Source of the DNA: JBFHKO01 sp041595355
GTDB lineage: Bacteria; Pseudomonadota; Gammaproteobacteria; Enterobacterales; Aeromonadaceae
Assembly: GCA_041595355.1 (NCBI GenBank)
Contig: JBFHKO010000024.1
Coordinates: 1 to 19,690 of the forward strand
Length of the DNA: 19,690 bases
Direction: 5' to 3'
The notes beneath the pieces were generated by a model. That model was not told where the DNA came from and did not search any database. It saw nothing but the letters and a program-made list of their open reading frames with translations. A program made the position numbers and the translations under genes. The first letter of the stretch is position 1. Every line of letters begins with the position of its first letter. Of this stretch, positions 1 through 7,595 are shown piece by piece.

Positions 1-857
1 AGCAGCAGCAGGTCCAGCGCGCCTATCTGTGGGCGGCCATTGAAGAAGGCACTGGCCTGCAGCAGGCGCAGCGCCTTCTTCCAGCGCCGGTCGGAAACAT
101 AGAGGGAGTCGGCCCGCTCGTCCTGGCTGCCGAGCTGCTCCAGCCGCTGGCGGAACTGGAACAGCTGCTCGAATATCGCCTCCGGCAGGCCGACCTGGAT
201 CAGCTCCTGTTGCCACTGGGCGAACTCCCGGTCATCGACCTTGAGGGCAGGGGGAACGGTATCCTGGTGCGGATCCTGTCGGTGGGTGAGCATGGCGCGA
301 AAATTCTGTTTGTCCTGGATGCGATCCAGCCACAGGCGCAGCAGCATGCGATCGTAAAGGGCCTCCAGACCGCTGTCGCTCTGGGGCAGTTCATTGGAGG
401 CGGTGATGAGCAGGCGCATGGGCACCGGGACTTCCAGGGCGCCGTTGCGAAAGCGGTGTTCGTTGATCACCGTCAGCAGGGTGTTGAGGATGGCGGGGCC
501 CGCCTTCCAGATCTCGTCCAGGAACACCACCTCGGCGCTGGGCAGGTAGCCGTCGGTCAGGCGCAGGTATTTGCCTTCATCCTTGAGGGCCTGGATGGAG
601 AGGGGGCCGAAGACTTCGTCGGGGGTGGAGAAGCGGGTCATCAGGTATTCGAAGGCCCGGCTATCGCGAAAGGCGCAGATGAGGCGTCGGGCGATGAGGC
701 TCTTGGCGATGCCGGGCGGGCCGAGCATGAAGACGCTCTCGCCGGCGAGTGCGGCCAGCAGGCACAGGCGCATGACGTCCTTGCGCTCGTAGAGGCCTTG
801 GGCCAGGGCATCGATGAGTTGGCCGATCCGATCTTGGAGTACTTTATTGCCAGTCAT
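1..857 (-). CDS. ravA: MoxR-family AAA+ ATPase RavA, 5' part (truncated by window edge)
   Basis: The first 285 residues are present and the gene runs off the left edge. RavA is a cytoplasmic hexameric MoxR-type AAA+ ATPase. In E. coli it works with the VWA protein ViaA and binds the lysine decarboxylase LdcI; the pair is linked to respiratory complexes and aminoglycoside uptake. Seen here: Walker A GPPGIAKS at residues 46-53, Walker B VVFLDE at 110-115, and a sensor-1-like stretch TASNELP. Long blocks such as EYLMTRFSTP, KAGPAILNTLL and VSDRRWKKA closely match my recollection of E. coli RavA. The ATG at 855-857 gives the expected N-terminus but has only a weak ribosome site (GGGATCGG upstream). 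It is divergent from holD across 315 bp. The C-terminal LARA region and viaA should lie beyond the edge. Confidence 0.95.
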   Translation of the reverse strand, partial: MTGNKVLQDRIGQLIDALAQGLYERKDVMRLCLLAALAGESVFMLGPPGIAKSLIARRLICAFRDSRAFEYLMTRFSTPDEVFGPLSIQALKDEGKYLRLTDGYLPSAEVVFLDEIWKAGPAILNTLLTVINEHRFRNGALEVPVPMRLLITASNELPQSDSGLEALYDRMLLRLWLDRIQDKQNFRAMLTHRQDPHQDTVPPALKVDDREFAQWQQELIQVGLPEAIFEQLFQFRQRLEQLGSQDERADSLYVSDRRWKKALRLLQASAFFNGRPQIGALDLLL

Positions 858-1172
858 GTCATCCGATCCCGCGTTTCGGAAGCCTTAGCGTACCCGGAAA
901 GCCGTCGAGGAGCCGGTAACCGGATGTCCTTGGTATTGCTTGCCATCCGTGATCTGGAACCCGATTCAGGGGGGCAGGCTTTCTATTCTTGTGATTGCCA
1001 TCACGATTGCAAGGGTTTTATTGCCCCGATTCGTGCCGCTGCCGAAAGCGGGGGGCCGGGCCGGCCAGGGATGGCTGGCAATCCGCCGGCGTCTTTGCTA
1101 TTTATTGCGGGTTTGTTCGGGGTGACCCAGGTCGCTTCGGTTTTCCAACCGCCTCTTTCCAGCAAGGTCGCC
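858..1172. other. Divergent intergenic region ravA/holD
   Basis: This 315-bp stretch has no convincing gene. The plus-strand reading frame that ends as holD stays open across it, but its upstream part is antisense to ravA and does not resemble HolD. The region should hold the promoters of both divergent genes. The clearest element is a CRP-like dyad at 990-1005. No -35/-10 pair with good spacing stands out on either strand. Confidence 0.6.
990..1005. promoter_or_regulatory. Candidate CRP (cAMP receptor protein) binding site
   Basis: TGTGA-TTGCCA-TCACG matches the CRP core TGTGA-N6-TCACA at 9 of 10 fixed positions. It sits in the ravA/holD divergent region, about 140 bp from the ravA start and 175 bp from the holD start. 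I could not place a good -10 at the usual CRP distances (-41.5 or -61.5), so which gene it serves is open. Confidence 0.45.
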
Positions 1173-1541
1173 ATGGATCCCCTTCGTCAGCCACTGCTAC
1201 ATCACCTGGGCCTCATCGACTGGCAATTGCGCCGGCCCGCGCTGTTGCGCGGCCGGCAGCGTCACGACGAGGCTGCGGCTCCGGCCTTCGCACATGCCGC
1301 GCCGCGGCTCTGGGTGCTGGGTTCGCCCCCCGCCTGGCTGGGGGATTTCTGCCTGGCGCTGGGACTGGCCCGGGAGGCCTGGCTGCCGCTGGCCGAGCCG
1401 GCGGAGATCGCCGCCGACGACTGGGTGCTCTGCCTGGGCGAGTCCTGTCCGCCCCTGCCCGGGCGACAGCTCCACTGCCTGGATCCCCGCCGGGGGGATG
1501 CCAAGCGGGCCCTCTGGCGGCAGGTGTGCCAGCATGCTTGA
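1173..1541 (+). CDS. holD: DNA polymerase III psi subunit
   Basis: HolD (psi) links the clamp-loader complex to SSB through chi (HolC) and helps hand over primers at the replication fork. The predicted protein is 122 residues, a little shorter than E. coli psi (137). Two conserved ends identify it: an N-terminal block HHLGLIDWQLRRP (residues 10-22), the chi-binding segment and start of the fold, and a C-terminal ALWRQVCQ helix. The middle is poorly conserved, as is usual for this fast-evolving subunit. The start ATG follows AAGG at 1164-1167. The longer open frame upstream is antisense to ravA and is not part of the gene. The stop overlaps rimI by 8 nt, as in the E. coli holD-rimI pair. Confidence 0.9.
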   Translation: MDPLRQPLLHHLGLIDWQLRRPALLRGRQRHDEAAAPAFAHAAPRLWVLGSPPAWLGDFCLALGLAREAWLPLAEPAEIAADDWVLCLGESCPPLPGRQLHCLDPRRGDAKRALWRQVCQHA

Positions 1542-1992
1542 ATTTCGCCCCCTGACCGAGGCGGATCTGCCGTGTCTGCTGGCCATCGAGTGTCAGGCCC
1601 ATCGCTGGCCCTGGAGCGAGGGCATGCTGGCCTCCTGCTTCGGCGAGCGCTACGTCAATCGACTGGCCCTGTGGCAGGGGCAGCCGGTGGGCTTTTTCAT
1701 CGCCGACTATCTGGCCGGGGAGAGCAGCCTCATGAACCTCTGCCTGCTCCCGACCTGCCAGGGGCGCGGCTGGGGACGGGTGCTGCTGCGTCATTACCTG
1801 GCGCTGACCCGGACGCTTGGCTGCGAGAGCTGGTGGCTGGAGGTGCGCGCCTCCAATGCGGTGGCCCGGGCCCTGTACCTGAGCGAGGGCTACCGTCAGC
1901 TGGGGCTGCGCAAGGGCTACTATGCCGCCGGCGAAGCGGCTGAAGATGCGCTGGTGTTGCAGCGACTGCCCGGGCCGGAGGCCGGCTCGTGA
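1534..1992 (+). CDS. rimI: Ribosomal protein S18-alanine N-acetyltransferase RimI
   Basis: RimI is a GNAT-family enzyme that uses acetyl-CoA to acetylate the N-terminal alanine of ribosomal protein S18. The predicted protein is 152 residues (E. coli 148). Family signs: an N-terminal RPLTEADLPCLLAIE, the HRWPWSE segment, and the acetyl-CoA pyrophosphate loop QGRGWGR at residues 80-86. These are followed by WLEVRASNAVARALY and a C-terminal RKGYY, all as in RimI. The ATG lies inside the end of holD (8-nt overlap), and its stop TGA overlaps the GTG start of the next gene, so translation of the three genes is probably coupled. Confidence 0.96.
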   Translation: MLEFRPLTEADLPCLLAIECQAHRWPWSEGMLASCFGERYVNRLALWQGQPVGFFIADYLAGESSLMNLCLLPTCQGRGWGRVLLRHYLALTRTLGCESWWLEVRASNAVARALYLSEGYRQLGLRKGYYAAGEAAEDALVLQRLPGPEAGS

Positions 1993-2882
1993 GAGGGCGG
2001 CAACGGACCGCCTTCGGTCTGGCGGGGCTGCTGCTGGCGGGGGCGCTGGTCGCGGCCCGGGGCGCGGTGTTCAAGTACGAGGATGCCCTGGGGGTGGTCA
2101 GCTATACCGACGATTTCAGCCGCGCCGCCCCCTTCAACCCGGAGCAGCTCGAGCTGTGGGAGCCCGAGGCCGACAAGGTCAAGCTGCGCTATACCGCCAG
2201 CGGCAACCTGTTCATCATCAACGAGCTGTATGGCCCGGTCACCGTCTGGCTGCAACTGAGCCAGCAGGAGGGGGTCGAAAGCGAGCGCGATCTGGGGCAG
2301 CCGATAACGGTGCCGGCCCGCAGCGAGCACTATGTCAGCCGGCTGCGCTTTCGCGGTGCCGGCAGCCTGCAACTCGGCCATCGCTTCGTGCTGGGAACCC
2401 CTTCCCGGGTGCGCGAGGCGCGCCTGCAACCGCCCTTCCGTGGCCGTTTTCGCATCTCCCAGGGCTTCGAGGGGCGTTACAGCCATAACCTGCCCGGCAA
2501 CCGTTATGCCCTGGATATCGCCATGCCGGTGGGAACCCCGGTGCTGGCGGCGCGGGATGGTGTGGTGCTGGACCTGGCCGGGGGCTTCGATGGCAACAGC
2601 CGTGATCCCGCGGCCCGCCAGCGCACCAATTATGTCCGCCTGTTGCACAGCGATGGCACCATGACCCTGTATGCGCACCTGCGCGCCCGTTCGGTACGGG
2701 TGCAGCCGGGGCAGCGGGTTCAGGCCGGCGAGCAGCTGGCCGACTCCGGCAACACGGGATACAGCACCGGGCCGCATTTGCATTTTGCCGTGCAGCGTAA
2801 CGATGGCCAGCGGCTGCTTGCCATTCCCTTCACCCTGCTGGGCGCCGAGCCGCGTCAGGGGCAGTGGCTCAGTTTCCATTAA
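1989..2882 (+). CDS. Secreted M23-family metallopeptidase (LytM-type) with N-terminal DUF4124-like segment
   Basis: The protein has 297 residues with a signal peptide (hydrophobic 9-23, likely cleavage near ARG-A26), so it acts in the periplasm. Residues 27-43 (VFKYEDALGVVSYTDDF) look like the DUF4124 motif often found just after signal peptides. The C-terminal half is a zinc endopeptidase of family M23: H166 and D176 (HNLPGNRYALD), H230 in LYAHL, and H263-L-H265 in GPHLHF. All zinc and catalytic residues are present, so it should cut peptidoglycan cross-links, unlike the degenerate EnvC/NlpD activators. The GTG start overlaps the rimI stop (GTGA), which indicates translational coupling. The exact substrate bond is not known. 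A weak terminator candidate lies downstream at 3068-3090. Confidence 0.88.
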   Translation: MRGRQRTAFGLAGLLLAGALVAARGAVFKYEDALGVVSYTDDFSRAAPFNPEQLELWEPEADKVKLRYTASGNLFIINELYGPVTVWLQLSQQEGVESERDLGQPITVPARSEHYVSRLRFRGAGSLQLGHRFVLGTPSRVREARLQPPFRGRFRISQGFEGRYSHNLPGNRYALDIAMPVGTPVLAARDGVVLDLAGGFDGNSRDPAARQRTNYVRLLHSDGTMTLYAHLRARSVRVQPGQRVQAGEQLADSGNTGYSTGPHLHFAVQRNDGQRLLAIPFTLLGAEPRQGQWLSFH

Positions 2883-3067
2883 CCGGCCTCCCGGCGGCTC
2901 GTCGCGGCTTCAGGCGCGCAGGGTCGCTGTCTGCCGGCGTGGTTTTTCAGAACGCATTTTTCGCGCCACCCTTCGCCCCATGCCCTATTCTGTAGGAGCC
3001 GTGCCGGCCCAGGAAACCCCCGGGACTAGAGCCAGCAGGAATGAGTCGGATGAATTTATTCTAACGG

Positions 3068-3090
3068 GCCGGTCTTTCGGCGTTTTTTTT
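3068..3090 (+). terminator. Weak candidate terminator after the holD-rimI-M23 operon
   Basis: GCCG-GTCTTT-CGGC forms a 4-bp stem with a 6-nt loop, then G and eight consecutive T. The T-tract is strong but the stem is short. It lies 186 bp past the peptidase stop. Confidence 0.4.
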
Positions 3091-3263
3091 CTGGGCCAGA
3101 CGGGCTAAAGTGTTGGGCCGTTTTGGCAACGGACTGCGTCCCCATTGGCCGCCGGTTGGCTCAGGCCCGGTGCGGCTGCCAACCCGCGCGGATCGAGTGC
3201 ATGCCTTGGGCTCGGGTTTCAGAGCGCCGGGGCGAGCGCTGGGCGCATGCGGTTGCCACTCTT

Positions 3264-3288
3264 GTTTAGCTAAACCCGCTCAGGGTTT
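3264..3288. promoter_or_regulatory. Nested inverted repeats before pntA (possible operator)
   Basis: GTTTAGCTAAAC (3264-3275) is a perfect 12-bp palindrome. Its right part is shared with a second dyad, AAACCC-GCTCA-GGGTTT (3272-3288). The pair lies about 60-80 bp before the pntA start in otherwise GC-rich DNA. I do not recognise the regulator. Confidence 0.3.
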
Positions 3289-3346
3289 GGGCGCCCCCCG
3301 GTCGCCCAGGCCGGCAGCGACGTTAATTCAACATCAGGGAATAGTC

Positions 3347-4873
3347 ATGCAGATTGGAATACCGAGAGAGAGTCTCGCCGGTGAGACCCGGGTGGCCGCC
3401 ACTCCGGCGACCGTTGAGCAACTTAGAAAGCTCGGCTTCGACGTCAGCGTCGAGTCCGGTGCCGGCGCTCTGGCCAGTTTTGATGATGCCGCCTTCGAGG
3501 CGGCCGGTGCCAAGGTAGTCAAGGCCGCCGAGCTGTGGCAGTCCGAGCTCATCTACAAGGTGAATGCGCCGACCGACGCCGAGATCGAGCGTCTCAAGGA
3601 AGGCACCACCCTGGTCAGCTTCGTCTGGCCGGCTCAGAACCCGGAGCTGGTCGAGAAACTGTCGTCCAAGAAGATCAATGTGCTGGCCATGGACATGGTG
3701 CCGCGCATCTCCCGTGCCCAGTCCCTGGATGCGCTCTCCTCCATGGCCAACATCGCCGGCTATCGCGCCGTGGTGGAAGCGGCCCACGAGTTTGGCCGCT
3801 TCTTCACCGGCCAGATCACCGCCGCCGGCAAGGTACCGCCTGCCAAGGTGCTGGTGATCGGCGCCGGCGTGGCCGGTCTGGCCGCCATCGGTGCCGCCGG
3901 CTCCCTGGGTGCCATAGTGCGTGCCTTCGACACCCGCCTGGAAGTGGCCGAGCAGATTGAGTCCATGGGCGGCGAGTTCCTGAAGCTCGACTTCGGCGGC
4001 GAGGATGGTTCCTCTTCCGACGGCTATGCCAAGGTGATGTCCGACGAGTTCATCGCGGCCGAGATGGCGCTGTTTGCCCAGCAGGCCAAGGACGTCGACA
4101 TCATCATCACCACCGCCCTGATCCCCGGCAAGCCGGCGCCCAAGCTGATCACCCAGGAGATGGTGGACAGCATGAAGCCCGGTTCCGTCATCGTGGATCT
4201 GGCGGCTGCCACCGGCGGCAACTGCGACTACACCCAGGCAGGTAAGGTGTTCGTGACGCCCAATGGCGTCAAGGTGATCGGCTATACCGACCTGCCGGGC
4301 CGTCTGCCGACCCAGGCCTCCCAGCTCTACGGTACCAACCTGGTCAACCTGGCCAAGCTGCTGTGCAAGGAGAAGGACGGCAACATCAACATCGACTTCG
4401 AGGATGTGGTGCTGCGCAACATGAGCGTGGTGCGTGACGGCGAAGTCACCTTCCCGCCGCCCGCCATCAGCGTCTCGGCCGCGCCCAAGGCCGCGGTGGC
4501 CGCGCCCGTGGTCAAGGAAGCCAAGCCACCTTCCAAGCTCAAGTACTGGCTGGGCGCCGCTGCCATCGCCGGCTTTGGCTGGGTGGGGCATGTGGCTCCG
4601 CCCGAGTTCCTCTCCCACTTCACGGTATTCGTGCTGGCCTGCGTGGTCGGTTATTACGTGGTATGGAATGTGACTCACGCCCTGCACACGCCGCTGATGT
4701 CGGTGACCAATGCCATCTCCGGCATCATCATCGTCGGTGCGCTGCTGCAGATTGGGGCCGATTCGGCACTCATCACCGGGCTGGCCTTTATCGCCGTGCT
4801 GATCGCCACCATCAACATTGTCGGTGGTTTCACGGTGACTCATCGCATGCTCAAGATGTTCAGGAAGGATTAA
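3347..4873 (+). CDS. pntA: Proton-translocating NAD(P) transhydrogenase, alpha subunit
   Basis: PntA forms, with PntB, the inner-membrane transhydrogenase that uses the proton gradient to pass hydride from NADH to NADP+, supplying NADPH. The 508-residue length fits E. coli (510). Residues 1 to about 380 are the cytoplasmic NAD(H)-binding domain I, with the alanine-dehydrogenase-like start IGIPRES. The nucleotide loop GAGVAG is at 172-177, followed by FDTRLEVAEQIESMG. A proline/alanine-rich linker leads to about four membrane segments near 400-500. The ATG at 3347 has AGGGA six bases upstream. The frame extends further upstream but without similarity to the family. pntB follows 12 nt downstream. 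Confidence 0.98.
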   Translation: MQIGIPRESLAGETRVAATPATVEQLRKLGFDVSVESGAGALASFDDAAFEAAGAKVVKAAELWQSELIYKVNAPTDAEIERLKEGTTLVSFVWPAQNPELVEKLSSKKINVLAMDMVPRISRAQSLDALSSMANIAGYRAVVEAAHEFGRFFTGQITAAGKVPPAKVLVIGAGVAGLAAIGAAGSLGAIVRAFDTRLEVAEQIESMGGEFLKLDFGGEDGSSSDGYAKVMSDEFIAAEMALFAQQAKDVDIIITTALIPGKPAPKLITQEMVDSMKPGSVIVDLAAATGGNCDYTQAGKVFVTPNGVKVIGYTDLPGRLPTQASQLYGTNLVNLAKLLCKEKDGNINIDFEDVVLRNMSVVRDGEVTFPPPAISVSAAPKAAVAAPVVKEAKPPSKLKYWLGAAAIAGFGWVGHVAPPEFLSHFTVFVLACVVGYYVVWNVTHALHTPLMSVTNAISGIIIVGALLQIGADSALITGLAFIAVLIATINIVGGFTVTHRMLKMFRKD

Positions 4874-4885
4874 GGGGGTTTCAAC

Positions 4886-6379
4886 ATGTCTCAAGGACTG
4901 GTCACGGCAGCGTACATCGTTGCCGCCATCCTGTTCATCCTCAGCTTGGCCGGTTTGTCCAAGCAGGAAACAGCAAAATACGGTAACTGGTTCGGTATCG
5001 CCGGTATGGCCATCGCTCTGGTGGCGACCATTGCCAGCCCGAGTGTTTACGGCATCGGCTTCATCCTGGTGGCCATGGTGATCGGCGGTGCCATCGGCGC
5101 TCGCCTGGCATTCAAGGTCGAGATGACCGAGATGCCGGAGCTGGTGGCGGTGCTGCACAGCTTCGTGGGTCTGGCCGCCGTGCTGGTGGGCTTCAACAGC
5201 TTCATCGAGCTGCTGCCCTCCGAAGGGGTACAGCAGTTGGTGCTGCCGCTCACCGGCTCCGCCGAGGAGATCATGGCTGCCGCCCAGGCTGCCGTGGCCA
5301 AGCTGGCCGAGCAGAGCGCCCATGACGCCCACCTGAGCGGTGCCATGCTTAACATCCACCTGACCGAGATCTTCCTCGGCGTCTTCATCGGTGCCGTCAC
5401 CTTCACCGGCTCGATAGTGGCGTTCGGCAAGCTGCGCGGCATCATCAGCTCCAAGCCGCTCTCCCTGCCCCACAAGCACAAGCTGAACCTGTTGGCGGTG
5501 CTGGCTTCCGTTGGCCTGATGCTCTACTTCGTCAATGTCGAAGGCAGCACTGTGGCGCTCATCATCATGACCCTGATCGCCCTGGCCTTCGGCTGGCATC
5601 TGGTGGCGGCCATCGGCGGCGCCGACATGCCGGTGGTGGTCTCGATGCTCAACTCCTACTCCGGTTGGGCGGCAGCGGCAGCGGGCTTCATGCTCTCCAA
5701 CGACCTGCTCATCGTGACCGGTGCCCTGGTGGGTTCAAGCGGTGCCATCCTCTCCTACATCATGTGCAAGGCGATGAACCGCTCCTTCATCTCCGTCATT
5801 GCCGGTGGCTTCGGCTCCGACGGCAGCAGCACCGGTGGCAGTGAAGAAGAGATGGGTGAATACCGCGAGATGAGCCCGGAAGACGTGGCCGATCTGCTGA
5901 AGGCCTCCTCCAGCGTCATCATCACCCCCGGCTACGGCATGGCGGTGGCCCAGGCCCAGTATCCGGTGGCCGAGATCACCCACAAGCTGCGCGAGCGGGG
6001 CATCAAGGTGCGCTTCGGTATCCATCCGGTGGCCGGTCGTCTGCCCGGGCACATGAACGTGCTGCTGGCCGAGGCCAAGGTGCCTTACGACATAGTGCTG
6101 GAAATGGACGAGATCAACGAAGACTTCTCCGACACCGATACCGTACTGGTCATCGGCGCCAATGACACCGTCAACCCGGCGGCCATGGAAGATCCGGGCA
6201 GCCCCATTGCCGGCATGCCGGTACTGGAAGTGTGGAAGGCGCAGAATGTCGTGGTGTTCAAGCGCTCCATGAACACCGGCTATGCCGGCGTCCAGAACCC
6301 GCTGTTCTTCAAGGAAAACTCCCACATGTGCTTCGGCGATGCCAAGGCGACAGTGGAGAATATCCTCAAGGCGCTGTAA
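4886..6379 (+). CDS. pntB: Proton-translocating NAD(P) transhydrogenase, beta subunit, with an extra loop
   Basis: PntB carries most of the proton channel (domain II, residues 1 to about 300) and the NADP(H)-binding domain III (about 325-497). Domain III signs include VIITPGYGMAVAQAQ, FGIHPVAGRLPGHMNVLLAEA and IGANDTVNPAA, nearly identical to E. coli. At 497 residues it is about 35 longer than E. coli PntB (462). The excess lies at residues 106-155, between VGFNS and NIHLTEIFLG, and contains an alanine-rich helix-forming stretch (AEEIMAAAQAAVAKLAEQSA). This extends a loop between membrane helices. A strong ribosome site (AAGGGGG at 4872-4878) overlaps the pntA stop. An intrinsic terminator follows. 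Confidence 0.98.
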   Translation: MSQGLVTAAYIVAAILFILSLAGLSKQETAKYGNWFGIAGMAIALVATIASPSVYGIGFILVAMVIGGAIGARLAFKVEMTEMPELVAVLHSFVGLAAVLVGFNSFIELLPSEGVQQLVLPLTGSAEEIMAAAQAAVAKLAEQSAHDAHLSGAMLNIHLTEIFLGVFIGAVTFTGSIVAFGKLRGIISSKPLSLPHKHKLNLLAVLASVGLMLYFVNVEGSTVALIIMTLIALAFGWHLVAAIGGADMPVVVSMLNSYSGWAAAAAGFMLSNDLLIVTGALVGSSGAILSYIMCKAMNRSFISVIAGGFGSDGSSTGGSEEEMGEYREMSPEDVADLLKASSSVIITPGYGMAVAQAQYPVAEITHKLRERGIKVRFGIHPVAGRLPGHMNVLLAEAKVPYDIVLEMDEINEDFSDTDTVLVIGANDTVNPAAMEDPGSPIAGMPVLEVWKAQNVVVFKRSMNTGYAGVQNPLFFKENSHMCFGDAKATVENILKAL

Positions 6380-6409
6380 ACCGCGTTGGACATCGCGTCA
6401 TAACGGATA

Positions 6410-6437
6410 GGGAGGCCACGGGTGGCCTCCCTTTTTT
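6410..6437 (+). terminator. Rho-independent terminator of pntAB
   Basis: GGGAGGCCA-CGGG-TGGCCTCCC is a perfect 9-bp stem with a 4-nt loop, followed by six T. It lies 30 bp past the pntB stop, between the converging pntB and yqjK-like genes. Confidence 0.93.
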
Positions 6438-6483
6438 CGTGCCTGTTTCTGGGGGGGCATTTCGGTGGTGCGGGGCAGGGCGG

Positions 6484-6786
6484 TTAGCGCCGGCCCAGCA
6501 GCCAGCCGCCGAGGCTCAGCAGCAGCGGACTGTGCCTGTAGAGCGAAGTGCGCCTGGCGCGCCGGTAGAGACGCGTCAGCCGCTCCCGGCTCAGCAGTCC
6601 CCAGCCCAGCAGCACGACCCCGCCGGTCAGGGCCAGGTGCCGGTAGCGCACCAGCAGCTGCCAGCCGCGATCCAGACCCTGGGTGGCGTCGAGCCATCCC
6701 TCGGCGGCCTGGCTTAGCTGCTCCCGTTGCTGGGCTATTTGGGCCAGCAGGCGGGCCTTGTGTTCGGCGCGTTGGCTTGCCTTCAC
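6484..6786 (-). CDS. yqjK: YqjK-like small membrane protein
   Basis: The predicted protein is 100 residues. It has a basic, glutamine-rich helical N-terminus (about 1-45), one or two hydrophobic segments (HLALTGGVVLLGWGLL near 50-65; SPLLLSLGGWLLG near the end) and arginine-rich linkers. Position after yqjD and yqjE and overall shape match E. coli YqjK (99 residues), whose function is unknown. The start is GTG, overlapping the yqjE stop as GTGA, with a good ribosome site (GGAGGAG) upstream in the yqjE coding end. Assignment rests mainly on gene order and architecture. Confidence 0.8.
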   Translation of the reverse strand: MKASQRAEHKARLLAQIAQQREQLSQAAEGWLDATQGLDRGWQLLVRYRHLALTGGVVLLGWGLLSRERLTRLYRRARRTSLYRHSPLLLSLGGWLLGRR

Positions 6787-7172
6787 AGTTGCTCCTCCAG
6801 CCAGCGTCTGTCCTCTTGCAGTTGGCTGCGGGTGGCGCGCAGCAGGGGCGAGCGCCGCGCCCTGGCCAGGGCAAGCCCGGCGATCAGCAGCGCGGCCAGC
6901 AGCAGCACGGCGGCGCTGAGGCCGAGGGCCAGCAGGCGCTGGGATTCATCCACCGCCAGAAAGATGAGGGCGATGAGGCAGAAGAGGCCAAAGGCGGTCA
7001 GCAACAGGCTGAGCCCCAGCAGCAGCAACAGCTGCAGCAGTTTGGCTTTTTCTTCTTCCAGCTCCAGGCTGAGCAGCTGCAGGCGGGTCTGCGCTATGGC
7101 CAGCAGGCTGGTCAGCACCCGCCGGCCGGCCGACAGCACCCCCTGAGCGGGACCGTGCCGGGACTCCGTCAT
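6783..7172 (-). CDS. yqjE: YqjE / phage-holin-family inner membrane protein
   Basis: The 129-residue protein has an N-terminal amphipathic helix (LTSLLAIAQTRLQLLSLELEEEK, cited in part: residues 21-43) and two long hydrophobic helices (about 46-72 and 80-101), then a charged C-terminal helix. This is the layout of the YqjE/putative holin superfamily III (DUF1469) proteins. In E. coli it is encoded with the ribosome-associated YqjD; its function is unknown. The ATG follows directly on the yqjD TAG stop with no separate ribosome site, so translation should depend on yqjD. Confidence 0.88.
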   Translation of the reverse strand: MTESRHGPAQGVLSAGRRVLTSLLAIAQTRLQLLSLELEEEKAKLLQLLLLLGLSLLLTAFGLFCLIALIFLAVDESQRLLALGLSAAVLLLAALLIAGLALARARRSPLLRATRSQLQEDRRWLEEQL

Positions 7173-7484
7173 CTAACGGCGCGCCAGCAGTATGCCCAGC
7201 ACCACCCCGGCGGCGGCACCGATGCCGATACCGGCCCAGGGGTTGTCACGCACCAGCTTGTCGCAGCACTGGGCGGCATCCTTGGTCTTGTTGAGCATTT
7301 GCTCCCCCGAGCTTTCCAGCCGATTGCGGGCGTCGGAGATACTGGCCTCCGCCCGGGCCTTGAGGCTGTCCAGCTCGGCCTTGGAGGCGGTGCCGGAGTG
7401 CTGGACCAGCTCCTCCAGAGTGTCGGCCAGTCGCTTCAGATCGGCCTTCAGTTGTTCCCGGGTCATATCCGTTTGGTTGTCCAT
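7173..7484 (-). CDS. yqjD: YqjD/ElaB-type ribosome-associated inner membrane protein (DUF883)
   Basis: The predicted protein is 103 residues (E. coli YqjD 101). It has a long charged helical region typical of DUF883 (about 8-75) and a C-terminal membrane anchor with the glycine zipper GIGIGAAAGVVLG and a terminal RR. E. coli YqjD is tail-anchored in the inner membrane, binds ribosomes in stationary phase and slows growth when overproduced. I chose the ATG at 7484 because GGGAG lies 8 nt upstream; an in-frame ATG at 7529 would add 15 residues but has no ribosome site. The gene follows the kinase gene with no clear terminator between them. It heads the coupled yqjD-E-K set. Confidence 0.9.
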   Translation of the reverse strand: MDNQTDMTREQLKADLKRLADTLEELVQHSGTASKAELDSLKARAEASISDARNRLESSGEQMLNKTKDAAQCCDKLVRDNPWAGIGIGAAAGVVLGILLARR

Positions 7485-7595
7485 GGCATTGGCTCCCTTG
7501 TTGCCTGCGTTGCCTGCGCTGTTAAGCATAGTCGAGTCAGGCCGGGGCGGGTGCCATTACGGTCTTTTGTGTTCCGGGTCGCGGCGGTAGCGGGA

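Larger units (their letters stand above)
2883..3346. other. Intergenic region upstream of pntA
   Basis: This 464-bp stretch has no supported gene; frames that cross it are short or lack a ribosome site. It holds a weak terminator-like hairpin with eight T (3068-3090) and, near the pntA start, a 12-bp palindrome joined to a second inverted repeat (3264-3288). A TAAAGT at 3106-3111 could be a -10 element, but the matching -35 is poor. This is a long leader for pntAB, and the true promoter is undetermined. Confidence 0.5.

Noticed and set aside
210..1172. Upstream extension of the holD reading frame
   Set aside because: It runs antisense to ravA, shows no HolD similarity, and the ATG at 1173 has a ribosome site and the right N-terminus.
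3083..3111. TAAAGT with an upstream T-run as a pntA promoter
   Set aside because: The -35 would be a run of T shared with the terminator-like element, which is a poor match.
3323..5599. Very long minus-strand open frame (758 codons) opposite pntA-pntB
   Set aside because: It lies antisense to two clearly conserved genes. Its glycine- and histidine-rich product is typical of the antisense of GC-rich genes, with no domain or ribosome site.
7485..7529. Alternative yqjD start 15 codons upstream, and the tandem 9-bp repeat (gttgcctgc twice, 7500-7517) within it
   Set aside because: No ribosome site for the upstream ATG, while the downstream ATG has GGGAG. Two repeat copies are too few to call a repeat element.
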